This document shows, one piece after another, positions 10,535 to 17,741 of a stretch of DNA of 64,000 nt. A program made the position numbers and the translations under genes. The DNA is from Amycolatopsis sacchari (lineage in GTDB: Bacteria > Actinomycetota > Actinomycetes > Mycobacteriales > Pseudonocardiaceae): positions 1 through 64,000 of the forward strand of contig NZ_FORP01000021.1 of NCBI RefSeq assembly GCF_900114035.1, read 5' to 3'. Numbering within the stretch: the first letter of the stretch is position 1; each line of letters begins with the position of its first letter. The notes beneath the pieces were generated by a model that did no database searches, was not told where the DNA came from, and worked only from the letters and a program-made list of their open reading frames with translations.

Positions 10535-11020
10535 TCAGGCCGGGGCGTGCCCCGCCTGGTCGGCGAGCATGCGGAGGCCCGAGACGAGGCCGCCGATCAG
10601 GTCACCCTCCTTGAAGGACGCGACCATGCTCATCACCGCGAGCTTGGCGGCGCGGTCGGGCAGCCGGGGGAACGCCTCGGCGCCGGTGACGACCTCGACG
10701 ACGCGCTCGCCGGGCGACACCGCGATGAGCACCGAGTGAGCCGCGGCGGCGCCGATCGAGGCGTGCAGCCGCTCGGCGGCCTCGCGGGTGTCGCCACCCA
10801 GCTCGCCGAGGTACACGCTGAAGTCGATGCCCGTCTCCCGGCTCGCCAGCGTCAGCGCCTCGTCGAGACGGGCGAGCTGGGGCACGCTGAACGGGACGGA
10901 CGGCTTAGCGGGTTCGTACATCCGGGCGATCGACCGGCGTCCGGTCGACGTAATGCCGACGCCGAACTCCGCCTCGCCGGACTCCGTCTGCTGGACCAGC
11001 TCACCAGCTGCCACGGGCAC
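10535..11020 (-). CDS. DUF5130-family protein
   Basis: 161 residues, matching the conserved gene that follows pepN on the opposite strand in mycobacteria. The middle reads VPQLARLDEALTLASRETG then FSVYLGELGGDTREAAERLHAS and VLIAVSPGERVVEVVTG, a TPM/phosphatase-like domain layout without obvious catalytic residues. The start is a GTG at 11018-11020. It overlaps the upstream small membrane gene by 20 bases, so the two are probably co-translated. Confidence 0.8.
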   Translation of the reverse strand: MPVAAGELVQQTESGEAEFGVGITSTGRRSIARMYEPAKPSVPFSVPQLARLDEALTLASRETGIDFSVYLGELGGDTREAAERLHASIGAAAAHSVLIAVSPGERVVEVVTGAEAFPRLPDRAAKLAVMSMVASFKEGDLIGGLVSGLRMLADQAGHAPA

Positions 11021-11240
11021 CTCCCACTGCCGTCCCCGACGCCTCGCCGGAGTTCACCTGCCGATGCGCGCCGACGCCCTCCGGGTTACCGCTCCACCAC
11101 ATCGGCGGGTACTCCCAGGGCTGGCCCGGACGGTAGCGGGGGTTCCCGGCGAACTTCGACCGCAACGTCACCAGTGCGACCACGCCGTAGATGGCCGCCG
11201 GGATCAGCGCGAAGACCAGGATTGTCTCGACGATGCTCAC
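11001..11240 (-). CDS. small single-pass membrane protein
   Basis: About 79 residues with one transmembrane helix (IVETILVFALIPAAIYGVVALV) and a cytosolic tail containing GQPWEYPPMWWSGNPEG. The YPPxWWxxNPEG tail recurs in actinobacterial proteins beside DUF5130 genes. The GTG at 11238-11240 is chosen because the helix then starts right after it; an ATG at 11268-11270 would add ten residues. It overlaps the DUF5130 start. Function unknown, possibly a small partner of a membrane complex. Confidence 0.65.
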   Translation of the reverse strand: MSIVETILVFALIPAAIYGVVALVTLRSKFAGNPRYRPGQPWEYPPMWWSGNPEGVGAHRQVNSGEASGTAVGGARGSW

Positions 11241-11270
11241 GAGGGAGAACCTTAGCCGATACGCCTTCAT

Positions 11271-11541
11271 CCCACGGGAGGAGCATCAGCCCGTTCGTGT
11301 GCGGAGGGTCAAGCCCGTTCGCCGCTTCGGGGCCGCCGTCCGCCGTGTGCCGTCCGTCCGTTCACACAATGGGCCGAAAGACCCTTGCGCGAATGATGGC
11401 AACTCGCCGTACGGCCGGCCGCACTCACCGCAATTCGGGTTGTTCCCGGGGACAAATCCTCGTAGCTTTTTCACCTGTACGGGCCTTGCGCCTCGCTCCC
11501 CTTCCCGCAATGTAACGCACTGGGTCCCCGGAGGACATGTC
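11271..11541. other. intergenic region upstream of the GTRVT-repeat gene
   Basis: About 270 bases with no supported gene. The part from about 11440 to 11500 is less GC-rich (CAAATCCTCGTAGC, then a run of five T) and probably holds the promoter and a leader of the repeat gene. No known riboswitch fold was recognised. Confidence 0.4.
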
Positions 11542-11856
11542 ATGAACCTCGCGCTTACCCCCGCTCAGCCCAACGTCGGCCACGTTCCGTCACTGATCGC
11601 CACCGAGAGCGGTCGTGGCACCCGCGTCACGCGGGGCACGAGGGTGACCGCCGGCACCCGCGTCACGTGCGGTACCCGTGTGACCAGGGGTACTCGGGTC
11701 ACGAGGGGTACCCGTGTCACCGCGGGGACCCGCGTCACGAGGGGTACGCGCGTCACCCGCGGCACCCGCGTGACCGCCGGCACCCGCGTCACGCGCGGCA
11801 CCCGGGTCACCCGTGGCACGCGCGTCACCGCGGGCACCCGCGTGACCGCCGCCTGA
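11542..11856 (+). CDS. GTRVT hexapeptide-repeat protein, unknown function
   Basis: 104 residues. A leader-like N terminus of 25 residues (beginning MNLALTPAQPNVGHVPSL, ending ESGR) is followed by 13 perfect copies of GTRVTx and a final Ala. Position 6 is the only variable one: R, A, C, then R-R-A three times, then A, so there is a higher-order 54-base unit. Synonymous codons differ between copies (Arg CGC/CGT/CGG/AGG; Val GTC/GTG; Thr ACC/ACG/ACT), which shows selection on the peptide. GGAGG lies seven bases before ATG 11542. The protein is strongly basic. It could be a beta-solenoid, a nucleic-acid or membrane binder, or a multi-core peptide precursor; no partner enzyme is adjacent. Confidence 0.75.
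   Translation: MNLALTPAQPNVGHVPSLIATESGRGTRVTRGTRVTAGTRVTCGTRVTRGTRVTRGTRVTAGTRVTRGTRVTRGTRVTAGTRVTRGTRVTRGTRVTAGTRVTAA
11617..11850 (+). repeat. 13 x 18-bp coding tandem repeat
   Basis: Thirteen contiguous 18-base units encode GTRVTx. The units differ mainly at synonymous positions. There are no unique spacers, so this is not a CRISPR array. Confidence 0.95.
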
Positions 11857-11878
11857 ACCACACCTTCACGCACCACAG

Positions 11879-11909
11879 CGCCCCGGCCGTCGAGACGACG
11901 ACCGGGGCG
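11879..11909 (+). terminator. hairpin after the GTRVT gene
   Basis: CGCCCCGGCCGTC (11879-11891) pairs with GACGACCGGGGCG (11897-11909), 12 of 13 positions, around a five-base loop. It separates the repeat gene from the convergent HNH gene. Confidence 0.6.
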
Positions 11910-11931
11910 AAGGTGTGGGCGGGGGATCTTG

Positions 11932-12678
11932 CTAAGCTGCGGCGCCGAGATAGGGCCGCCACAGCGGATCCGCGTCTCCGCTGTGCACGAGCAGCCGCCA
12001 GTGCGGACCGTGCGGGGCGGTCGGCACCACCCGCAGGTGCCAGCCCAGCTCGGACAGCAGCTTGTCGGCCTTGCGGTGGTTGCACTTGGCGCAGCAGGCG
12101 ACGCAGTTCTGCCAGCTGTGGGGGCCACCCCGGCTGCGCGGGATGACGTGGTCGATGGTGTCGGCCCTGCCACCGCAGTAGGCGCAGCGGTAGCGGTCCC
12201 GGTGCATGAGCCCGGCACGGGTGAGCGGCACCTGGGCGCGGTAGGGCACCCGGACGTAGGTGGACAGGCGGATCACCGAGGGCACGGGCAGCGACGTCGT
12301 GGCCGCGTGCAGCGTGAGCCCCGCCGGATCTCCGTGCACCACGTCGGCCTTCCCGCACATCACCAGCACCACGGCCCGCCGCAGCGGCAGCGCCGTCAGC
12401 GGTTCGTAGGTGGCGTTGAGCAGGAGCACCCTGCGCCGCCCCCACCCGGGGGCCGTGCCGACCGCGGGATCCCGGCCTCTACGCTGTCCCGGCGGGCGGG
12501 CCGTCCGGCCTCCGCTCCGCGGGGGCGGCCCACTCGGGTGGGAGACCCCACCCGGATAGGCGCGCAGGGCTACCTCCGGCGCCTGTCCCGCCACGGGATC
12601 GTGGTCGGCGGCGCCGAGGGGGATCGGTTGTCGGTCTGGCACTCGACCACCTCCACCGGTGCGGTCATAGCAGACCAC
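11932..12678 (-). CDS. HNH endonuclease domain protein
   Basis: Up to 248 residues. The conserved part starts at VLLLNATYEPLTALPLRRAV and contains the HNH nuclease core: C-xx-C (CAYCGG), DHVIPRSRGG with the catalytic His, the Asn of SWQNCVACC, and a second C-xx-C before NHRKADK. The same gene sits between DUF5130 and glbO in mycobacteria (Rv2469c, from memory). The N-terminal 80 residues are Pro/Arg/Gly-rich and doubtful; GTG 12640-12642 is another start. Its biological role is not established; it is a chromosomal, conserved HNH protein rather than an obvious restriction enzyme. Confidence 0.85.
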   Translation of the reverse strand: MVCYDRTGGGGRVPDRQPIPLGAADHDPVAGQAPEVALRAYPGGVSHPSGPPPRSGGRTARPPGQRRGRDPAVGTAPGWGRRRVLLLNATYEPLTALPLRRAVVLVMCGKADVVHGDPAGLTLHAATTSLPVPSVIRLSTYVRVPYRAQVPLTRAGLMHRDRYRCAYCGGRADTIDHVIPRSRGGPHSWQNCVACCAKCNHRKADKLLSELGWHLRVVPTAPHGPHWRLLVHSGDADPLWRPYLGAAA

Positions 12679-12775
12679 AGATCACCCCGGAAATGCGACC
12701 GTGTTAGAAGACGTGTCCTGTGAGATCCGTCCGAAGTTCACGTGAACGAGGGCGGTCCAGGCTAGGAAGGGCCCC

Positions 12776-13756
12776 GTGAACCCGCTGCTGACCGAGACCC
12801 CGCAGTGCGTGACCGACAAGGGCACCTGGTGTTACCAGGTGTTCCAGCTGACCCACAACGAGTGGCTGGCGGCGTCGGCGGGCTGGCTGATCGCCAAGCC
12901 GATCAAGATCCTGCTCATCCTCGCCGTCGCGGTGCTGATCCGGTTCCTGCTGCGCAAGCTCATCGACCGGGTCACCGAGATCCCGCGCGGCAACGGCCGT
13001 CGCCTGCCCGCGCTGCTGCGCCCCCTGCGTGAGCGCGCGCCCGACCTGCTCGGTCCCGTGGTGCTGGAGCGGCGGCGGCAGCGGGCGAAGACCATCGGCT
13101 CGGTGCTCAAGTCGCTGACGTCGTTCGTGGTGTTCGGGCTCGCGTTCATCCAGATCCTCGGCGAGCTGGGCATCAACCTGGGGCCGATCATCGCGTCGGC
13201 CGGGATCGTCGGTGTCGCGCTGGGCTTCGGGGCGCAGAACCTGGTCAAGGACTTCCTGTCCGGCATGTTCATGATGCTGGAGGACCAGTACGGCGTCGGG
13301 GACGTGATCGACATCGGCCCGGCCAGCGGCACCGTCGAGTCCGTCGGGCTGCGCATCACGACGCTGCGGGACATGAAGGGCACCGTCTGGTACGTCCGCA
13401 ACGGCGAGGTGCTGCGGGTCGGCAACTCCAGCCAGGGCTACGCGAACGCGGTCGTCGACGTGCCGCTGAGCTACACCGCGGACGTCGACCGCGCCGTCGA
13501 CGTGCTGACGGCGAGCGTGACCGCGGCTGTCGCGGAGGAGCCGCTGTCGGAGGACGTGCTGGAGCCGCCGGAGGTGCTGGGCGTGGAGAGCGTCACACCG
13601 GAGGGCATCACGATCCGCGTGACGGCGAAGGTGCGGCCCGGCAAGCAGTGGTCGGTGCAGCGCGCGCTGCGGGCCCGCGTGATCGCGGGACTGGAGGAGG
13701 CGGGCTTCGAACCGCCCATGGGCCGGTTCGTGGGTCCGGCGAACGCGGCACAATAG
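12776..13756 (+). CDS. MscS-family mechanosensitive channel
   Basis: 326 residues. Transmembrane segments are visible around [18 protein letters not shown] and [17 protein letters not shown]; the pore helix is [28 protein letters not shown], with the small-residue packing and the GFGAQ-LVKD-SG signature of MscS. The cytosolic beta domain follows ([19 protein letters not shown]). It releases solutes on hypo-osmotic shock. GTG 12776 is the start. It is followed after five bases by glbO, so the two may form an operon with the esterase. Confidence 0.92.
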   Translation: MNPLLTETPQCVTDKGTWCYQVFQLTHNEWLAASAGWLIAKPIKILLILAVAVLIRFLLRKLIDRVTEIPRGNGRRLPALLRPLRERAPDLLGPVVLERRRQRAKTIGSVLKSLTSFVVFGLAFIQILGELGINLGPIIASAGIVGVALGFGAQNLVKDFLSGMFMMLEDQYGVGDVIDIGPASGTVESVGLRITTLRDMKGTVWYVRNGEVLRVGNSSQGYANAVVDVPLSYTADVDRAVDVLTASVTAAVAEEPLSEDVLEPPEVLGVESVTPEGITIRVTAKVRPGKQWSVQRALRARVIAGLEEAGFEPPMGRFVGPANAAQ

Positions 13757-13761
13757 GAGTC

Positions 13762-14145
13762 GTGTCCGAACCCCAGTCCTTCTACGAGGCCGTCGGCGGC
13801 GAGCCGACCTTCCGCAAGATCGTCGCCCGCTTCTACGCCGAGGTGGCGGACGACGAGGTGCTGCGGCCGCTCTACCCCGAGGAGGACCTCGGGCCGGCGG
13901 AGGAGCGCCTGCGGCTGTTCCTCATGCAGTACTGGGGCGGCCCGCACACCTACTCCGAGCAGCGTGGTCACCCCCGGCTGCGGATGCGGCACGCGCCGTT
14001 CAAGGTCGGCCCGCTGGAGCGTGACGCGTGGCTCCGCGCGATGCGGATCGCGGTGGACGAGGCCGACCTGCCGCCGCACCTGGAGCAGCAGCTGTGGAAC
14101 TACCTGGAGATGGCCGCCCACAGCATGCTGAACAGCTGGGACTGA
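13762..14145 (+). CDS. glbO: group II truncated haemoglobin
   Basis: 127 residues, the normal length of TrHb[34 protein letters not shown] opens the fold (given here in part as the family hallmark), with [10 protein letters not shown] and the proximal-histidine helix RHAPFKVG; Trp of the W-xx-YLEM helix is at the C terminus. It binds O2/NO and is linked to oxidative and nitrosative stress. The stop overlaps the esterase start in TGATG. It occupies the place of Rv2470 in the mycobacterial order. Confidence 0.94.
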   Translation: MSEPQSFYEAVGGEPTFRKIVARFYAEVADDEVLRPLYPEEDLGPAEERLRLFLMQYWGGPHTYSEQRGHPRLRMRHAPFKVGPLERDAWLRAMRIAVDEADLPPHLEQQLWNYLEMAAHSMLNSWD

Positions 14146-15527
14146 TGGCCCGCGTCTTCCGCGGCATCCCCTACGCGGCCCCGCCGGTCGGTGAGCTGCG
14201 GTTCGCGCCGCCCCAGCCGCCCGGTCCGTGGTCCGGCGAGGACGCCCCGGCCCCCTCTTCGCTGCAGCCCGACATCCTCGGCCGCGGGCTGACCGGCAGC
14301 GAGGACTGCCTGTACCTGAACGTGTACGCGCCCGAGGCGCCCGGGCCGCACCCGGTGCTGGTCTGGATCCACGGCGGTGGCGGGGTCACCGGTTCCCCGC
14401 ACGACTACGACGGGACCAGGTTCGCCGAGCACGGCGTGGTCGTCGTGACGATCGCGTACCGGCTGGGCGCGCTGGGCCTGCTCTACCTGCCCGAGGTGTT
14501 CGGCGGTGGGAACTTCGCGTTGCTGGACCAGATCGCGGCCCTGCGCTGGGTGCGGGACCACATCGCGAAGTTCGGCGGTGACCCGGAGCGGGTGACGCTC
14601 GCCGGCGAGTCCAACGGCGGCCGCACGGTGGGCACCCTGCTGGCCGCCCCAGCCGCGCGCGGCCTGTTCCAGCAGGCGATCGTGCAGAGCGGCACCGGGG
14701 TCGGCTCGCTGGTGGACACGCCGGAAGCGGCGCGGCGCACGGCGGGCGAGTTGCTGGCGGAGCTGGACTTGACGCCGGAGACGGCCGGAAAGCTGCGGGA
14801 GCTGCCCGCCGAGCGGATCGTCGAAGCCCAGGTCCGCCGGTCGTCGAACCGGGTGCCGTACCGGGTGGTGGTGGACGGCGCGGAGCTGACGCGGCCGCCG
14901 CTGGACGCCGTCGCCGCGGGCAGTGCCGCCGAGGTGCGGCTGCTGATCGGGACGAACCACGACGAGGAGGACCTGTTCCGCGCGCTCGGCCAGTCCTCCG
15001 GCCCGCTCACGCTCGACCGGCGCGCGTACGACGGCGCGCTGGCCCACTACCGGGAGCGGTTCCCGGACCTGTCCGAGGACGAGCTGACCGCGCGCGTCAC
15101 GACGGCGGCCGACTGGTGGTTGCCGGCGATCCGCTTCGCCGAGGCGCAGCACGCGGCCGGTGGCGAGGTGTGGATGTACCGGCTGGACTGGCGGAGCGGG
15201 GTGCGGGGCATGGGCGCCTGCCACGGCCTCGACGTACCCCTGGTCTTCGACGATCTGGACAACCCGTTCTTCCGGCTGTTCCTCGGCCGCGACACCGCCC
15301 GGGCGCGACCCATCACCACCACCATGCACGACGCGTGGGTCCGCTTCGTCCACGGCGAGCCGTCCTGGCCGCGCTACACCCCGTCGACCCGCACCACGAT
15401 GTTGTTCGACACCGTCAGCACCCCAGTCGACGACCCCGATCGGGACGAACGGCTGTTGTGGGATTATCCGCAGGCGGCATCCCACTTCGGCGAGAACGGC
15501 GCACGCCTCCATGACGAAGACTCGTAG
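14145..15527 (+). CDS. type-B carboxylesterase/lipase
   Basis: 460 residues of the alpha/beta-hydrolase carboxylesterase B family. FRGIPYAAPPVGELRF at the start, SEDCLYLNVYAP, the oxyanion loop WIHGGGGVTGS, the nucleophile elbow LAGESNGGRT, an acidic catalytic residue near TNHDEED and the histidine in GACHGLDVP are present. The protein starts directly at the FRGIPYA motif, lacking the 10-20 residues that usually precede it. It is translationally coupled to glbO. No signal peptide, so probably cytosolic. Substrate unknown. Confidence 0.9.
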   Translation: MARVFRGIPYAAPPVGELRFAPPQPPGPWSGEDAPAPSSLQPDILGRGLTGSEDCLYLNVYAPEAPGPHPVLVWIHGGGGVTGSPHDYDGTRFAEHGVVVVTIAYRLGALGLLYLPEVFGGGNFALLDQIAALRWVRDHIAKFGGDPERVTLAGESNGGRTVGTLLAAPAARGLFQQAIVQSGTGVGSLVDTPEAARRTAGELLAELDLTPETAGKLRELPAERIVEAQVRRSSNRVPYRVVVDGAELTRPPLDAVAAGSAAEVRLLIGTNHDEEDLFRALGQSSGPLTLDRRAYDGALAHYRERFPDLSEDELTARVTTAADWWLPAIRFAEAQHAAGGEVWMYRLDWRSGVRGMGACHGLDVPLVFDDLDNPFFRLFLGRDTARARPITTTMHDAWVRFVHGEPSWPRYTPSTRTTMLFDTVSTPVDDPDRDERLLWDYPQAASHFGENGARLHDEDS

Positions 15528-15613
15528 GTCTCGGACGTGAACTCGGGCGTCAGCGGCATTGGCTGGGCAGGCGGCCCCGAGAACGTCATCAAGAACGTCA
15601 CGGACCGAAGCCT

Positions 15614-15960
15614 CTAGCCCGCCTCACAGAGCCGCAACGCGCTTTTCCGCAGCACGACCTTCGCCTCGTCGGCGGTGCTGCGGCCTGCGGCAGCTGGGGC
15701 GGCCGCGGTGCGGCCGAGTTCGAGAATCACGGCGGCGAGCCAGGCGCTCATCGCCGGTGCGGGTCGCTGCCGTCGACTCGGAGGCTCCGGTTCAGGGCGG
15801 GGTCCAACAGCAGCGGGTACCGGCGGGGGAGCTGCCAGCTGAGGCCGAAGAACCGGCTGATCGCGTCGGCCGCCGGGTCGTCGCCCGGGCAGCGGTACCG
15901 CGCGGTCGACGAGGCCACGCGGGTGCTCCGGGCAGCTGCTGATCGTCGCCCCCTGATCGG
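15614..15960 (-). pseudogene. decayed TetR-family regulator, ligand-domain remnant
   Basis: Two minus-strand frames give consecutive pieces of a TetR C-terminal domain: AISRFFGLSWQLPRRYPLLL followed by DPALNRSLR, ending in TGA at 15748-15750, then WLAAVILELGRTAAAPAAAG and ADEAKVVLRKSALRLCEAG in the next frame to 15614. The helix-turn-helix half is absent and the linker between the pieces is short, so the gene has lost its start and suffered a frameshift or small deletion. Confidence 0.5.
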
Positions 15961-16024
15961 TGGTCAAGGAACCCCGGCGAGGCCACGGTGCGCCCGCTCG
16001 GTCCCGAGTACCGCGGTCACGTCC

Positions 16025-16648
16025 TCAGCTCCGCCTGATCGTCGCGAGCCAGGCCGGTGCGCCGTTCTCGTCGTGGAAGGTCGTCCGCACCCGTTCCGGC
16101 ACGATGGCGGCCACGGTCCACCCCACCCCGAACGCCGCGGTGAGGTCCTCCCGGCTGACCGGGTGCGGGCCGGTGTCCGTGCCCTCGTCGCTGAAGCACA
16201 GCACGTACAGCGTGCCCCCGTGCTCCGTCGCCGTCGCCGTCGCCAGGCTCGCCGCGTACTCCCGCCGCTCGTCGCTGTCGAAGGTGTGGAACAACCCGCA
16301 GTCGAGCACGGTGTCGAACCGGCGCCCCAGCCGATCGAGCCGGAGCGCGTCCGCCTCCACGAACTCCGCTGCCAGCCGCCGGTCCGCGGCCTTCTGCCGG
16401 GCCATCGCCAGCGCCGTCCCGGCCACGTCGAAGCCCAGCACCGGCAGCCCCAGCGAGGCGAGGTGCAGTGCGTTTTCCCCGGTGCCACAACCGGCGTCGA
16501 GCACGGAGCCGGTGAACCCGCCCCCGGCCGCCAGGCGCACCACCGTGGGCTGCGGGCCGCCGATGTCCCACGGCGCCGGTTCGTCCCTCTGGTAGGACGC
16601 GTCCCAGTGCTGTCCGGTCATCCGCTCGTGGCTGGTCGGCTTCCGCAT
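16025..16648 (-). CDS. class I SAM-dependent methyltransferase
   Basis: 207 residues. WDASYQRDEPAPWDIGGPQP is the typical start of the thiopurine/TehB-like small methyltransferases. Motif I is VLDAGCGTGENALHLAS, motif II VLGFDVAGTALAMAR, and the acidic loop FVEADALRL is present, then FDTVLDCGLFHTF. GAGGAGCCCGGG precedes ATG 16648; ATG 16621 is an alternative. It ends about 60 bases before the TetR remnant. Substrate not predictable. Confidence 0.85.
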   Translation of the reverse strand: MRKPTSHERMTGQHWDASYQRDEPAPWDIGGPQPTVVRLAAGGGFTGSVLDAGCGTGENALHLASLGLPVLGFDVAGTALAMARQKAADRRLAAEFVEADALRLDRLGRRFDTVLDCGLFHTFDSDERREYAASLATATATEHGGTLYVLCFSDEGTDTGPHPVSREDLTAAFGVGWTVAAIVPERVRTTFHDENGAPAWLATIRRS

Positions 16649-16660
16649 CCCGGGCTCCTC

Positions 16661-17320
16661 TCAGAACAGCAAGGGCAACAACGCCTGGCGTCGCCGCAAG
16701 ACCGCTCCATAACGGCCGTCGAGGCGGAGCCACGAGCTTGTCGCGGTCACCCGCACCACGTCCTCTTCGATCGACGAATCGACAAAACCCATGCCGGACA
16801 ACGCGAACAGGCAGCGCATCGGGATCTTGACCTCGATGCCGTCCCCACTGACGGTGAGCACCGTCTGGTCCATCAGCGACGCGGGCGGCGTGCCGTGCGG
16901 GCCGACGTGCTCCCGCGCGAGCCCGACGCCGCGGTCGGTCAGCTCGCCGATCACGCGCACCGGCACGTCGTCGACGTGCTGCCACTGCCCGCCGGCGGGC
17001 AGTTCGGCGTGCCACAGCAGGTCCCGCGCCGGGCCGGGGTCCATCCGCTCCCCCGGCGCGACGGTGAGCGCGGCGAGCAGTTCGTTGCCGGACACCGTCA
17101 CGTCACGCGGAGTGCTCTGCCCGGAGACGGCGCGGGTCGCGAGCACCTCGAACGGCGTCGCGACCCACGCTTCCACGACCTCCTCGCCGCGGTTGCGCAG
17201 CCGCACCGCGCACTGCCCGTCCAGCCGGACCGCGCGGGCGACGAACGCGCTGAGCGTCTCGCGGTCCGCGCTGTCCGCGATGCGCAGCTCGGTGGCCGTG
17301 CCCCGGACGCTGTCAGTCAT
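16661..17320 (-). CDS. conserved hypothetical protein (gdh-thioesterase neighbour)
   Basis: 219 residues without recognised catalytic motifs. It opens MTDSVRGTATELRIADSADRE and ends near LDGRYGAVLRRRQALLPLLF. Its position, overlapping the thioesterase stop by eight bases downstream of gdh, matches the conserved mycobacterial gene Rv2474c (from memory). The composition is soluble and mixed alpha/beta. A job linked to the thioesterase or glutamate dehydrogenase is only a context inference. Confidence 0.75.
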   Translation of the reverse strand: MTDSVRGTATELRIADSADRETLSAFVARAVRLDGQCAVRLRNRGEEVVEAWVATPFEVLATRAVSGQSTPRDVTVSGNELLAALTVAPGERMDPGPARDLLWHAELPAGGQWQHVDDVPVRVIGELTDRGVGLAREHVGPHGTPPASLMDQTVLTVSGDGIEVKIPMRCLFALSGMGFVDSSIEEDVVRVTATSSWLRLDGRYGAVLRRRQALLPLLF

Positions 17321-17738
17321 CGGTCCCCTCCGCCAGCCTGTCGCGCAGGAACTTACGTTCCTCGTCCGTGAACCGGCGCGGCCGCCCCGTCGCCACGTCG
17401 TAGGGCGCGAGCACGGTGTCCGCGACGACCGCGACGGGATCCGCCTCGGAAGGTCCACTGTGGACCCGGTAGTCGAGGGTGGCCGAGGCGAACCTCAGCT
17501 CCCGCAAGGAAACCTCGACGCGGATCTCCTGCCCGGCGACCACGATCGGCACCTTGTAGTGCACGGACAGCTTCACCACGACCATACCCTTGGCGAACTC
17601 CGCGAGCCCGGCTTCGCCCGCCTCGCCGAACAACAGCGGGACCCGGGCCTCTTCGAGCAGCGTCACCATCCGCGCGTGGTTCACGTGCCCGAACACGTCC
17701 ATGTCCGACCAGCGCGGCCGGACCATCGCCACGTACAC
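17313..17738 (-). CDS. acyl-CoA thioesterase, hot-dog fold (YbgC/FadM type)
   Basis: 141 residues. RPRWSDMDVFGHVNHARMVTL carries the catalytic Asp and the D-xx-GHVNxxxY-like motif of 4-hydroxybenzoyl-CoA-type thioesterases; VKLSVHYKVPIVVAGQEIRV and LDYRVHSG follow. It would hydrolyse acyl-CoA thioesters. The GTG at 17736-17738 lies four bases from the gdh stop, so it is in one operon with gdh and the next hypothetical gene. Confidence 0.9.
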   Translation of the reverse strand: MYVAMVRPRWSDMDVFGHVNHARMVTLLEEARVPLLFGEAGEAGLAEFAKGMVVVKLSVHYKVPIVVAGQEIRVEVSLRELRFASATLDYRVHSGPSEADPVAVVADTVLAPYDVATGRPRRFTDEERKFLRDRLAEGTDD

Positions 17739-17741
17739 CCG

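Noticed and set aside
11617..11850. CRISPR-like array
   Set aside because: Units are contiguous 18-mers with no unique spacers and no cas genes; they encode a repeated peptide.
12704..13753. 349-codon minus frame opposite MscS
   Set aside because: Antisense shadow; the plus strand has a full MscS channel with membrane helices.
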